NCBI GenBank assembly: GCA_902781095.1
Contig: CACZHW010000008.1
Coordinates: forward strand, 42,020 to 106,019
DNA: 64,000 nt
From: an uncultured Eubacteriales bacterium
GTDB lineage: Bacteria; Bacillota; Clostridia; Christensenellales; Aristaeellaceae
Direction: 5' to 3'
Shown piece after piece: positions 1 through 7,652 of the stretch. The notes beneath the pieces are model-generated. The model was not told the origin of the DNA. It did not search any database and worked only from the letters and a program-made list of their open reading frames with translations. Positions within the stretch are counted from its first letter, which is position 1, and every line of letters begins with the position of its first letter. The translations under genes were made by a program, and so were the position numbers.

Positions 1-1239
1 CCGCTGCATCCCGTTTATTTTGAAGACGGAACACTTGCGCTGGAGGTGACCAACGACCTCTACGAGCAGACGATCCGCAGCCGCTATCTGCAGATGATCG
101 CAGAGGCGGTCAGCCGCGTCGCCGGGCAGGAGACGAAGGTGCGCCTCATGAGCATCCAGGAGCGCAGGGCTTATCAGCAGCAGCAGGAGCAGGACCGCCG
201 CCAGAGCAGCGCGGAGGACAACATGTTCAACCCGAAGTCCACCTTCGAGACCTTCGTGGTGGGTTCCTCCAACCAGTTTGCGCACGCGGCGGCGCTGGCC
301 GTGGCGGAGCAGCCCGGGCAGGCGTACAACCCGCTGTTCCTCTACAGCGGCGTCGGCCTGGGCAAGACGCACCTGATGCACGCCGTGGGCCACTACATCC
401 AGGATCACTTTCCCTCGCTGCGCATCCTGTACATGCCCAGCGAGACCTTCACCAACGAACTGGTGGCGGCCATCAAGAACAACCGCAACAACGAGTTCCG
501 CGAGCGCTTCCGCAACGTGGACGTGCTGATGCTGGACGACATCCAGTTCATCGCGGGGCGCGAGGCGACGCAGGAGGAGTTCTTCCACACCTTCAACGCG
601 CTGCGCGAGCACGACAAGCAGATCATCATCTCCTCGGACAAGCCGCCCAGGGAGATCGCGAGGCTGGAAGAGCGGCTGCGCTCCCGCTTCGAGTGGGGTC
701 TCATCGCCGACATCCAGAAGCCGGACTTCGACACGCGCGTGGCCATCCTGCGCAAGAAGGCCGAGAACGAGGGCATCGAGGTCGCCGACGAGGTGCTGGA
801 GCTCATCGCGCGGCGCATCGACAGCAACATCCGTGAGCTGGAGGGAAGCCTGACGCGGGTGAGCGCGATGGCAAAGCTCCGGCATTCCCCCATCGACGAG
901 ACGATCGTGGGCGAAGCCCTGCGGGACATCTCCGCGGTCCGCGATCCCAAGCGGATCACGCCGGACGTCATCATCGACTGCGTCAGCGACTACTACAACC
1001 TGAGCCCGACGCTGCTGCGCGGCGATTCCCGCAAGAAGGAGATTGCCCACGCGCGCCACGTCGCGGTGTATCTGACGCGCGAGATGACGGGCATGAGCCT
1101 GCCGCGGATCGGCGACGCGTTCGGCCGCGACCACTCCACCATCATCAACTCCTGCGACAAGGTGACGCGGCTCATGGAGACCTCCCAGGACCTGCGCAGC
1201 GCGGTGACGGACATCCGCCGCATGGTGACGCAGCGCTAG
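1..1239 (+). CDS. dnaA: Chromosomal replication initiator DnaA (5' truncated by window edge)
   Basis: DnaA binds DnaA boxes at the origin and opens the duplex for replication. The reading frame is open from base 1, and its first codons already read as the end of DnaA domain I, so the GTG at 46 is an internal codon and the real start lies outside the window. A Gln-rich domain II linker follows. The AAA+ domain carries Walker A GVGLGKTH (about nt 349-372) and Walker B LMLDDIQF (about nt 529-552). Domain IV carries the DnaA-box recognition motif GRDHSTII near the C-terminus. The next gene is not dnaN but a DUF1836 gene with its own promoter. Identity is essentially certain. Confidence 0.97.
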   Translation, partial: PLHPVYFEDGTLALEVTNDLYEQTIRSRYLQMIAEAVSRVAGQETKVRLMSIQERRAYQQQQEQDRRQSSAEDNMFNPKSTFETFVVGSSNQFAHAAALAVAEQPGQAYNPLFLYSGVGLGKTHLMHAVGHYIQDHFPSLRILYMPSETFTNELVAAIKNNRNNEFRERFRNVDVLMLDDIQFIAGREATQEEFFHTFNALREHDKQIIISSDKPPREIARLEERLRSRFEWGLIADIQKPDFDTRVAILRKKAENEGIEVADEVLELIARRIDSNIRELEGSLTRVSAMAKLRHSPIDETIVGEALRDISAVRDPKRITPDVIIDCVSDYYNLSPTLLRGDSRKKEIAHARHVAVYLTREMTGMSLPRIGDAFGRDHSTIINSCDKVTRLMETSQDLRSAVTDIRRMVTQR

Positions 1240-1244
1240 TTTGA

Positions 1245-1273
1245 TTGACTTGTCATATGGACGATGCTATAAT
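1245..1273 (+). promoter_or_regulatory. Sigma-A promoter of the DUF1836 gene
   Basis: TTGACT (1245-1250) and TATAAT (1268-1273) are separated by exactly 17 bp, immediately after the dnaA stop. It should drive the DUF1836 gene and possibly the envelope genes behind it. Confidence 0.8.
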
Positions 1274-1298
1274 GACTCTGTATGACGGAGGCTGAGTG

Positions 1299-1787
1299 AT
1301 GGAAAAGATGCGCTCGGGCGGGATCACGCTCCCCCGGTGGGAGGCCCTGCCGGATATCGGGCTGTACATGGACCAGGTGATCACCCTGACGGAGCGGCTC
1401 TTCGTGCCGCAGCTGCCGAAGGGGGAGACGACCCGCTCCATGGTCAACAACTACGTGAAGAGCGGGCTCGTGCCCAGGCCGGTCGGAAAGAAGTACGACC
1501 GCGAGCACCTGGCACGGCTGCTGATGGTCTGCGTGCTGAAGCAGGCGCTCAGCATGGAAGGCATCGGCCGGCTGCTCGATGTGCTCTGCCGGGACGGCAT
1601 CCGCGTGGGCTACGAACGCTTCTGCGACCGCCTGACGGAAATCGGGCAGGCCGTGGACGAGGGCGGCATCTCCATGAGCTGGGAAGGCGCACCGACGGAG
1701 GACATGGCGCTCTCCGCGGCGATCATGGCCTCGCTTTGTGTCATCTATACGTACCGGTTGCTGGTTGAGACGGTAAAGGAGGGCTGA
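1299..1787 (+). CDS. DUF1836 family protein
   Basis: A soluble protein of 162 residues matching the DUF1836 pattern: a W..LP.I.LYMDQV segment near the N-terminus, a MVNNYVKSGLV segment and a KKYDREHLARL helix. The last two resemble the recognition part of a MerR-like helix-turn-helix, so DNA binding is plausible but unproven. GGAGG at 1287-1291 lies 7 nt before ATG 1299, better spaced than for GTG 1296. The stop is 2 nt before the next start, suggesting co-transcription with the zinc-ribbon gene. The family has no assigned function that I know of. Confidence 0.8.
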   Translation: MEKMRSGGITLPRWEALPDIGLYMDQVITLTERLFVPQLPKGETTRSMVNNYVKSGLVPRPVGKKYDREHLARLLMVCVLKQALSMEGIGRLLDVLCRDGIRVGYERFCDRLTEIGQAVDEGGISMSWEGAPTEDMALSAAIMASLCVIYTYRLLVETVKEG

Positions 1788-1789
1788 AC

Positions 1790-2506
1790 ATGATTTGTCC
1801 CCACTGCAGACAGAAGATAGCGGACGGCTCCAACATCTGCCCGCTGTGTTTTTCGAGCCTCGCCGGCTACGTGCCGGACGAAGAGCCGGAAGGGGAGGAA
1901 GCGCAGCCCGCCGAAAAGCGGACCGGACGGCAGGCCGCCTATACCAAGGGCAGCCGCGGCAAGAAAAAGAAGAACCCCGCGCCGACCATCATCGCGGTGG
2001 GGATCATCATCCTGCTCATCGCGGTCATCCTGCTCATCGTGCGCTCCATGTTCATGCCCACGACGGTGCTGACGCCGACGCCGACGCCGCGCGCGACTGC
2101 GGCGCTGGAGGGCAACTTCATCGTCTTCGGCGCGACGGCGACCCCGAACAGCGCGCGCACGCCGGTGCCGGATGTCGCTGTGACGCCCACGCCGGAACCG
2201 GAGGATGAGGCGACGAGCGCCCCGGCGGAGTCGGCTTACAAGACGCTGCGCAAGGGCGATCAGGGCCCGGACGTGGTAACGCTGCAGGTGGCACTGGCCG
2301 AGCTGGGGTATCTGACCACCGCCTCGGACGGCATCTACGGAACGGGCACGCAGACCGCGGTCAAGGCCTTCCAGGCGGACAACGGCCTGGATTCGGACGG
2401 CATCGCGGGCAGGCAGACCCAGACGCTGCTCTTCCAGAAATCCTCCGTGACGCCCATCCCGCAGGTGACGCCGGGACCAGGAGACATCCTGGACCTGCCG
2501 GGCTGA
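1790..2506 (+). CDS. Zinc-ribbon, single-pass membrane protein with peptidoglycan-binding domain
   Basis: The 238-residue protein starts with a CPHC...CPLC zinc ribbon (residues 3-20). A basic Lys-rich stretch and one long hydrophobic segment (about 66-88) come next, then a Thr-Pro rich linker, and finally a PG_binding_1-like repeat (about 155-210, with LRKGDQGPDVVTLQ and GIYGTGTQTAVKAFQ). This predicts a cytosolic zinc ribbon and a wall-facing peptidoglycan-binding domain. It is followed by a terminator and then an L,D-transpeptidase gene, consistent with a cell-wall role. No catalytic domain is visible. Confidence 0.8.
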   Translation: MICPHCRQKIADGSNICPLCFSSLAGYVPDEEPEGEEAQPAEKRTGRQAAYTKGSRGKKKKNPAPTIIAVGIIILLIAVILLIVRSMFMPTTVLTPTPTPRATAALEGNFIVFGATATPNSARTPVPDVAVTPTPEPEDEATSAPAESAYKTLRKGDQGPDVVTLQVALAELGYLTTASDGIYGTGTQTAVKAFQADNGLDSDGIAGRQTQTLLFQKSSVTPIPQVTPGPGDILDLPG

Positions 2507-2534
2507 TGCATCCCGTATTCAAGAAAAAAATCAA

Positions 2535-2562
2535 AGGCTGTCCGGCGAGGACAGCCTCTTTT
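2535..2562 (+). terminator. Rho-independent terminator
   Basis: A 9-bp stem (AGGCTGTCC / GGACAGCCT) with a 5-nt loop is followed by CTTTT. It ends the DUF1836/zinc-ribbon unit just before the transpeptidase gene. Confidence 0.85.
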
Positions 2563-2576
2563 GAAAGGCGGATTGA

Positions 2577-3875
2577 ATGAAACAGAGACGGATCGCACTT
2601 GCACTGGCCTTCTGCCTGCTGCTCCTGCCGGTGCTTTCCCTGTCGGAGACGCTCTCCCTGGAGGAGATGGGCGACGCGGAGGCTGCGCTCTCCGTGGAGG
2701 CGATGGAAGCCGCGGAAACAGTGGGGGCGGCTGAACAAGCGGTAACGGCAGAGGGCGGCGTACCCTATGCCACGAGTTTCTGGGACATGAACCCGGACGA
2801 GTACGACCTGAAGAACCCTGCGCATCAGCAGGCGGTCTGGGATCTCATGATGCAGCCCATCACCGTGCTGGACGTGGGACAGACGGACCACGTCTATCCC
2901 ACCAACGCGCCGGGCATCGACAAGAAGCCGTGGAAGGACAATACGGCGGGCGAGCTGCACGGGCAGAGCCAGGGCGTGCACGTGCTGGAGGAGGATACGG
3001 ACGGCGACGGCTACGTGCTCGTCGAGGCCTATTCCAACGACGGCACGAAGACGGAAGACAGCTACATGAAGTCCATCGACAACAAGCGGATCCGCGGCTA
3101 CGTCAAGACCAGCCTGCTGAAGACCGTAGAGCCGTGGGAGAAGTACGCGCTGCTGGTGGACAAGCTCTATCAGAAGCTCTACATCTTCGAGGCGGGGGCG
3201 ATCATCGGGGAGCTGGACGTCTCCACGGGCCTCAACAACGCCAAGCAGCCCTACAACGAGACCCCGGCCGGGGAGTTCATCACCATCAGCTGGGTGGGGG
3301 AGATGGTCTCCGGCACGATGCGCGAGCGGTTTTCCATCCGCATCAACGGCGGAACGACGATCCATGAAGTCCCCTACCGCTACGGCAGCGACGGAAAGTC
3401 CCGCCTCTACGGGGAATTTGAGAAGGAAATCGGCAAGAAGGCCAGCCACGCCTGCATCCGCGTGCAGCGCAGGAAGAACGAGCAGGGACAGAACATGGAG
3501 TGGCTGTGGTCGAACCTGAAGAAGAACACGAAGGTCTTCGTGTGGGACGACCAGGGGCGGACGAATTTTCAGCCGGACCTGCCGGATGCCGCGCTGCAGC
3601 TCTACCGCAATCCGGACGGCGGCAGCAACTACCATCTGGACGCGAACTGCAAGGGTGTCCGCTCCAGATTCCTGCCCCTGACGGGCGATTTTACCTACGG
3701 GGACCTGACGAGCGAGGCGTTTAAGAAGCTGACGCCGTGCGCCACCTGCGGCGCCCCGCCGCGCCCGGAGACGCTCTACGAGCGCTGGGCCTTCGAGGCC
3801 GCGCAGATCGGCATGGAGCCGACGCCGGAGATTCTCGCCGCTTTCGGCGTGGAGAAAGGAAAGGAGACAAAATGA
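2577..3875 (+). CDS. Secreted L,D-transpeptidase (YkuD family)
   Basis: Enzymes of this family make 3-3 cross-links in peptidoglycan, or attach proteins to it, through a catalytic cysteine. The 432-residue protein has a signal peptide (hydrophobic residues about 5-24). An SH3-like region (about 95-180) is followed by the YkuD core (about 185-320), which contains a conserved His and the active-site stretch SHACIRVQ. After it comes a short Cys-rich tail (YHLDANCKG...LTPCATCG), found in other secreted proteins of such bacteria. The stop overlaps the next ATG by 4 nt (ATGA), implying translational coupling to the WG-repeat gene. Confidence 0.88.
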   Translation: MKQRRIALALAFCLLLLPVLSLSETLSLEEMGDAEAALSVEAMEAAETVGAAEQAVTAEGGVPYATSFWDMNPDEYDLKNPAHQQAVWDLMMQPITVLDVGQTDHVYPTNAPGIDKKPWKDNTAGELHGQSQGVHVLEEDTDGDGYVLVEAYSNDGTKTEDSYMKSIDNKRIRGYVKTSLLKTVEPWEKYALLVDKLYQKLYIFEAGAIIGELDVSTGLNNAKQPYNETPAGEFITISWVGEMVSGTMRERFSIRINGGTTIHEVPYRYGSDGKSRLYGEFEKEIGKKASHACIRVQRRKNEQGQNMEWLWSNLKKNTKVFVWDDQGRTNFQPDLPDAALQLYRNPDGGSNYHLDANCKGVRSRFLPLTGDFTYGDLTSEAFKKLTPCATCGAPPRPETLYERWAFEAAQIGMEPTPEILAAFGVEKGKETK

Positions 3876-5437
3876 TGAAGAAACGTTGCCTGTGCCTGGT
3901 CTTTGCTGCGCTGCTTCTGCTGTTGCAGGTTTCGCTGGCTGAAACGCAGATGATTACGCTGAAAGCCCGCGACGTGGTGCTCTCGAGGAGCGCCGGGACG
4001 CTGGGCATCCGGCCGGAAGACAGCAATACCTATCACCTCATCGATTCGAGCGGGCAGAGGATCTCGGACGGAGAGTACATCTCCATCTATGCCGTCTCGG
4101 ATTACCCCTATTTCAAGGTCGAGGCGGACGGTACGGACGGGATCCACAACGACGGGCTGATCGACGCGCAGGGCAACATCCTCATCCCGGCGGAGTACGC
4201 CGATATCGAAGTCTGGTCCGACCGCTGGGCGGGCGGCATCAAACTCGTGCCCTCCTCCGCCGACGACAAGGACTGGACCTTCACCAATTACAGCACGGGG
4301 GAGAAGACCTTCTGGCGCGTCGACACGGTCGATTTCTATTACAGGGGCCAGAAGGTCGGCACGCTGGGCCGCTCCGATTACGGCGGGACGGTGACGCCGC
4401 GCGGCGACTTCATCTGCGTACAGACGCAGGCCAGGGAGCCGGTCTTCTACGACAGCCGGATGCAGAAGTCCCCCGTTACGGCCTCCGGCTCCAGCGAATA
4501 CACGCAGGTCCGCCAGAACGGCCGGTATGTGAACGTCCATCAGGGCAGCGGCCAGTACGCCTTTACGGAAGGCTGCACCCTGACGGAGGACCAGGTTTCG
4601 GACGCCTTCCTGTACGACAAGGCGGTGGTCTACAACCTGCAGGGCCAGCCGGTCTTTACGGCGGCGCAGAATTACGACAGCGTGCGCCCGTATGCCGGGG
4701 AGTACGCGCTGGTCTCCATGAACGGGCTGCGGGGCCTGATCGACCGCGCGGGGCGGGAAGTAATCCCCGTCGAATACAAGGAACTGGGCAATTACGAGGA
4801 TGAGTTCTTCCGCTACGGCTATATCAGCGCCGTAAAAGACGGCAAGTTCGGCTTCCTGGACAAGGCCGGGAACGTGACCTGCCCGTTTGTGTACAGCGGG
4901 GACATCGTCTCGAACAGGGGAAACTTTGCGACGATCAAGAACCTGGACGGAAAGATCATCGTGCTGAGCGCGGCGGTAGGCGAACTGCCGGAGCATTATG
5001 CGGATGTCTCCTTCCCCGGTTACAACGGCTCCATGGCGTTTGTGGCGGAGAATGAATACAGGCAGGTTTCGCTGGTGGATCTCTACGGCAACACGATCAT
5101 CCCGTTCGGCGACCTGTACCGCTCCATCTCCGTAAATGCGGCGGGAACCGTGGCGGTGGCCAGCCAGGGCAGCCGGACCTACGATGTGTATACGCTGGAC
5201 ATCGCGCCGGCCGAAGAGCCGTCCGCAGAACCGGCGGCCGCTCCGTCCGCCGGCGCGGGGGAGAGCTGGACCTGCGAAAACGGACACGCCGGCAATACCG
5301 GCAAATTCTGCCAGGAGTGCGGCGCGCCGAAGCCTCAGCAGGCGCCTGCGTCCGTCACCTGCCCCGGCTGCGGGACGGTGTACGAGGGGGCAGGACCGAA
5401 GTTCTGCGGGGAGTGCGGGACCAAGCTGCACGACTGA
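3872..5437 (+). CDS. Secreted WG-repeat protein with two C-terminal zinc ribbons
   Basis: The 521-residue protein begins with MMKK and a signal peptide (to about residue 22). Several WG (KWG) repeats follow, recognisable from G-(L/F)-(I/L)-D-x-x-G-x-x-(I/V)-x-P units such as GLIDRAGREVIPVEY. An Ala-Pro linker leads to two zinc ribbons (CENGH...CQECG and CPGC...CGECG) at the end. ATG 3872 overlaps the transpeptidase stop, which fixes the start. WG repeats are probable protein or glycan contact modules. Zinc ribbons on an exported protein are odd, since such motifs are usually cytosolic. Function unknown. Confidence 0.82.
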   Translation: MMKKRCLCLVFAALLLLLQVSLAETQMITLKARDVVLSRSAGTLGIRPEDSNTYHLIDSSGQRISDGEYISIYAVSDYPYFKVEADGTDGIHNDGLIDAQGNILIPAEYADIEVWSDRWAGGIKLVPSSADDKDWTFTNYSTGEKTFWRVDTVDFYYRGQKVGTLGRSDYGGTVTPRGDFICVQTQAREPVFYDSRMQKSPVTASGSSEYTQVRQNGRYVNVHQGSGQYAFTEGCTLTEDQVSDAFLYDKAVVYNLQGQPVFTAAQNYDSVRPYAGEYALVSMNGLRGLIDRAGREVIPVEYKELGNYEDEFFRYGYISAVKDGKFGFLDKAGNVTCPFVYSGDIVSNRGNFATIKNLDGKIIVLSAAVGELPEHYADVSFPGYNGSMAFVAENEYRQVSLVDLYGNTIIPFGDLYRSISVNAAGTVAVASQGSRTYDVYTLDIAPAEEPSAEPAAAPSAGAGESWTCENGHAGNTGKFCQECGAPKPQQAPASVTCPGCGTVYEGAGPKFCGECGTKLHD

Positions 5438-5501
5438 CAGGCTGCAGGCGGGGGTATCCGCCCCCTCGTTTGAAAAAGAGCATACGGTATACGACGGAAG
5501 C

Positions 5502-5533
5502 GGGGGAGCCCTTCAGGGCTCCCCCGGTTTTTT
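5502..5533 (+). terminator. Rho-independent terminator after the WG-repeat gene
   Basis: GGGGGAGCCC pairs with GGGCTCCCCC across a 4-nt loop and is followed by six T. It separates this unit from the convergent MBL gene. Confidence 0.9.
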
Positions 5534-5534
5534 A

Positions 5535-6308
5535 TTACAGGAGAAGGCTGTCGCCGGTGCTGATGGAGTGGAGATTTCGGACGATGGGTTTCATATGCGC
5601 GTACTGGGCAAGCCCGGTACAGTGACAGGTGTAATAAACCGTCGGGTACGCGTCGAGCTGCTTTGCGATGTCCGTCAGCTCCCGGTCCGCCGGATGATCC
5701 ATGAGGTGGAACCCGCCGATCAGCACGTCCGGACGGAACCAGTGCAGGATGTTCAGGATGCCGCGGTGGGAGCAGCCGCTGAAGAGGATCCGGCGCCCGC
5801 CTTCCTCGGCCAGCAGGTACTGCTCATGCCGGAAGTCTTCATCCCGCATCACGCCGCCATCAAGCCTCTTCAGCCCGCAGGGGGAAACGGGGACGACGCC
5901 CGGCGCTCCGGGGGCGTTCGTCAGGGTCAGGCCGGGCCGGATCGGCATCCCGTCCCCGACGCGGATGAGCCGGTCCGAACGCTCCAGATCCGGGTCCAGG
6001 CCGATATACCGCCCAGACCGGTTGTAATGCGGGCCAAACGCGTAGCGGCTCACGTACACGGGGGCGTGATCGTTCAGGGAGAAAAAGGCCTTCATCCCGC
6101 CGCCGTGGTCGTAATGCCCGTGGGAGAGGACGGCAAAATCCGCTGTGTCCAGGTCGATGCCGAGGGTCTCGGCGTTCCGGGCCAGCAGGTCGGTCTGGCC
6201 CAAGTCAAACAGAAAACGCGTCCGCTCCGTCTCCACAAACAGGCTGAGGCCGTGCTCCGCTGGCAGCCCGCAGGCAGAGGCGTTTTCAACCAGAACCGTG
6301 ATCTTCAT
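5535..6308 (-). CDS. MBL-fold metallohydrolase (DHPS-like subgroup)
   Basis: The 257-residue protein has the metallo-beta-lactamase motif SHGHYDHGGG (about residues 62-71). A CSHRGILN stretch (about 179-186) and a final HCTG motif supply further metal-ligand His residues. The overall pattern is that of the subgroup annotated as related to dihydropteroate-synthase-like metal-dependent hydrolases. Members cut diverse ester or phosphoester substrates and the real substrate is not inferable here. It lies 47 nt downstream of the S66 peptidase gene on the same strand and is probably co-transcribed with it. Confidence 0.8.
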   Translation of the reverse strand: MKITVLVENASACGLPAEHGLSLFVETERTRFLFDLGQTDLLARNAETLGIDLDTADFAVLSHGHYDHGGGMKAFFSLNDHAPVYVSRYAFGPHYNRSGRYIGLDPDLERSDRLIRVGDGMPIRPGLTLTNAPGAPGVVPVSPCGLKRLDGGVMRDEDFRHEQYLLAEEGGRRILFSGCSHRGILNILHWFRPDVLIGGFHLMDHPADRELTDIAKQLDAYPTVYYTCHCTGLAQYAHMKPIVRNLHSISTGDSLLL

Positions 6309-6355
6309 CGCCCGTCGCCCCTTTCTTTCGGGAATGACGTGAAGGCCGGGGGCCC

Positions 6356-7378
6356 TCAGAACCGAATGATCTGTTCGTCCGTGTCGACGTGCGCCTCGAC
6401 CCCGAAGGGAAGGATGCAGCGCGGCTGTGCGTGGCCGATGTTGAGGTTGAAGACGACCGGGAGCTGCGGCCTCGCGATTTCTTCTGTCAGAATCTGTTTG
6501 TATTCCTCCGCAAAGGCTTCATCCATGGGCTTGCCGGCCAGCACGCCGGAGACGGCATCAAAGACGCCCCGGCCTTTCAGGTACCGGAGGGCCTTACGGT
6601 ATTTTTCCGGTGAAGGCTTTTCCTCGCTGGTTTCCAGCAGCAGGATACGCCCTTTCCAGTCTTCCGCGTCCGGGAACAGGTGATACCGCTCACAGAGAAC
6701 GGGCATATCCGCGTACCGTTCCCCGTCGAAGATGTCGTGCAGCGAATCAATGCACCCGCCGAGGATTTTTCCGGAGAAGGCCGAGGGCCCCTGCAGCCGT
6801 TCAAAGCCCCTGTCCGGGTGTGAGACGAGGGGCGTACCGACCTGTGAAGGGCCGTAGTCTTTCCGCTCCTCATACCAGACGCTGCTGGGGCGGACTTGCC
6901 GGATGCCGCCCGTGGAAATCAGCTCCTCGAAAAAGGCGCGGCTGTAGGCGGGCATCTCCGGGCCGATTTCGCACAGATCGGACAGGAAGGCCTGGCCGTA
7001 GAACGTTTTGAGGCCGACCTTGTGCAGCATGAGATGGTTGAGCGTCGTATCCGAAAATCCGAGGAACACCTTGTCGGTGACGGCCTTCTGAAGCGCGCCG
7101 TCCTCAAACAGGAAGGGGAGCAGGCGGTAGGTGTCGTCCCCGCCGATGGCGCAAAGGATCATGTCGATTTTAGGATCCCGGAAAGCCTCCAGCAGGTCTT
7201 CCGCCCGCTTTTCGGGGTGCGCTTTCAGATAGTCCAGCCCCATGAGGGAATGGGGCATGAAACGGACCTTCACCCCGTAAGCCCGGAGCCGGGCAAGGCC
7301 GATCTCCACTTCGTGACGGACCGGGGCCTCGCCCAGAATACCGCTGGACAGGCTGACGATGGCGATGTTTCGGATCAT
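6356..7378 (-). CDS. Peptidase S66 family protein (LD-carboxypeptidase / MccF-like)
   Basis: S66 enzymes remove a D-amino acid from murein peptides or inactivate peptide-nucleotide antibiotics. The 340-residue length and the segments CAIGGDDTYRLLPFL and LGGCIDSL fit this family. In family members I recall, the nucleophile is a Ser a few residues after the GG. Here Thr (GGDDT) appears to occupy that place, so activity may be altered; this rests on memory and needs an alignment. AAAGGAG stands before ATG 7378. It has no clear promoter of its own and may be read from the tRNA promoter upstream. Confidence 0.8.
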   Translation of the reverse strand: MIRNIAIVSLSSGILGEAPVRHEVEIGLARLRAYGVKVRFMPHSLMGLDYLKAHPEKRAEDLLEAFRDPKIDMILCAIGGDDTYRLLPFLFEDGALQKAVTDKVFLGFSDTTLNHLMLHKVGLKTFYGQAFLSDLCEIGPEMPAYSRAFFEELISTGGIRQVRPSSVWYEERKDYGPSQVGTPLVSHPDRGFERLQGPSAFSGKILGGCIDSLHDIFDGERYADMPVLCERYHLFPDAEDWKGRILLLETSEEKPSPEKYRKALRYLKGRGVFDAVSGVLAGKPMDEAFAEEYKQILTEEIARPQLPVVFNLNIGHAQPRCILPFGVEAHVDTDEQIIRF

Positions 7379-7411
7379 TTCAGGGCACTCCTTTCGTTCT
7401 GCCGGGCCGCA

Positions 7412-7425
7412 CCGTACCGGTACGG
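7412..7425. repeat. 14-bp perfect palindrome before the S66 gene
   Basis: CCGTACCGGTACGG is its own reverse complement. It lies between the tRNA terminator and the ribosome binding site of the S66 peptidase gene and could be an operator or an RNA hairpin. Confidence 0.4.
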
Positions 7426-7458
7426 AAAAAAAGAAAAGGCGCTGTTATCATCAGCGCC
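7426..7458 (-). terminator. Terminator of tRNA-Ala
   Basis: On the minus strand a GGCGCTG/CAGCGCC hairpin with a 7-nt loop is followed by a T-rich run (TTTTCTTTTTTT). Confidence 0.85.
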
Positions 7459-7465
7459 CTTTTCG

Positions 7466-7541
7466 TGGTGGAGCATAGGGGAGTCGAACCCCTGACCTTT
7501 TGAATGCCATTCAAACGCGCTACCAACTGCGCTAATGCCCC
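7466..7541 (-). tRNA. tRNA-Ala (anticodon GGC)
   Basis: The 76-nt minus-strand sequence folds as a cloverleaf with acceptor GGGGCAT/ATGCTCC, including the G3-U70 wobble that identifies tRNA-Ala. The D-arm is AGCGCAGTTGGTAGCGC. The anticodon stem TTTGA/TCAAA encloses loop ATGGCAT (anticodon GGC), and the T-arm contains GGTTCGACTCC. The CCA end is encoded. Confidence 0.96.
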
Positions 7542-7554
7542 GTGAACAGTGGAT

Positions 7555-7583
7555 ATTATACGCCGCATACGAAGAAGTGTCAA
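7555..7583 (-). promoter_or_regulatory. Consensus promoter of tRNA-Ala
   Basis: On the minus strand TTGACA (7578-7583) and TATAAT (7555-7560) are separated by 17 bp, a perfect consensus match 13 nt before the tRNA. Confidence 0.92.
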
Positions 7584-7617
7584 TCCCCTTTTTCATTTTT
7601 TCCTCATGAGAATGAAA

Positions 7618-7647
7618 GGGGGAGAGCTTCGATGGAAGCTCTCCCCC
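7618..7647 (-). terminator. Terminator of the five-SH3 gene
   Basis: A 13-bp perfect stem (GGGGGAGAGCTTC) with a 4-nt loop lies right after the stop codon of the SH3 gene. The T tract that follows is short (TTTC). Confidence 0.75.
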
Positions 7648-7652
7648 GGGGA

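Noticed and set aside
46..48. GTG as a possible dnaA start
   Set aside because: The frame is open upstream to base 1 and the preceding codons encode the expected end of DnaA domain I, so this is an internal Val codon.
3737..3871. An upstream extension of the WG-repeat gene to an earlier start
   Set aside because: It overlaps the end of the L,D-transpeptidase gene and lacks a signal peptide. MMKK at 3872 gives a proper signal peptide and the coupled ATGA overlap.
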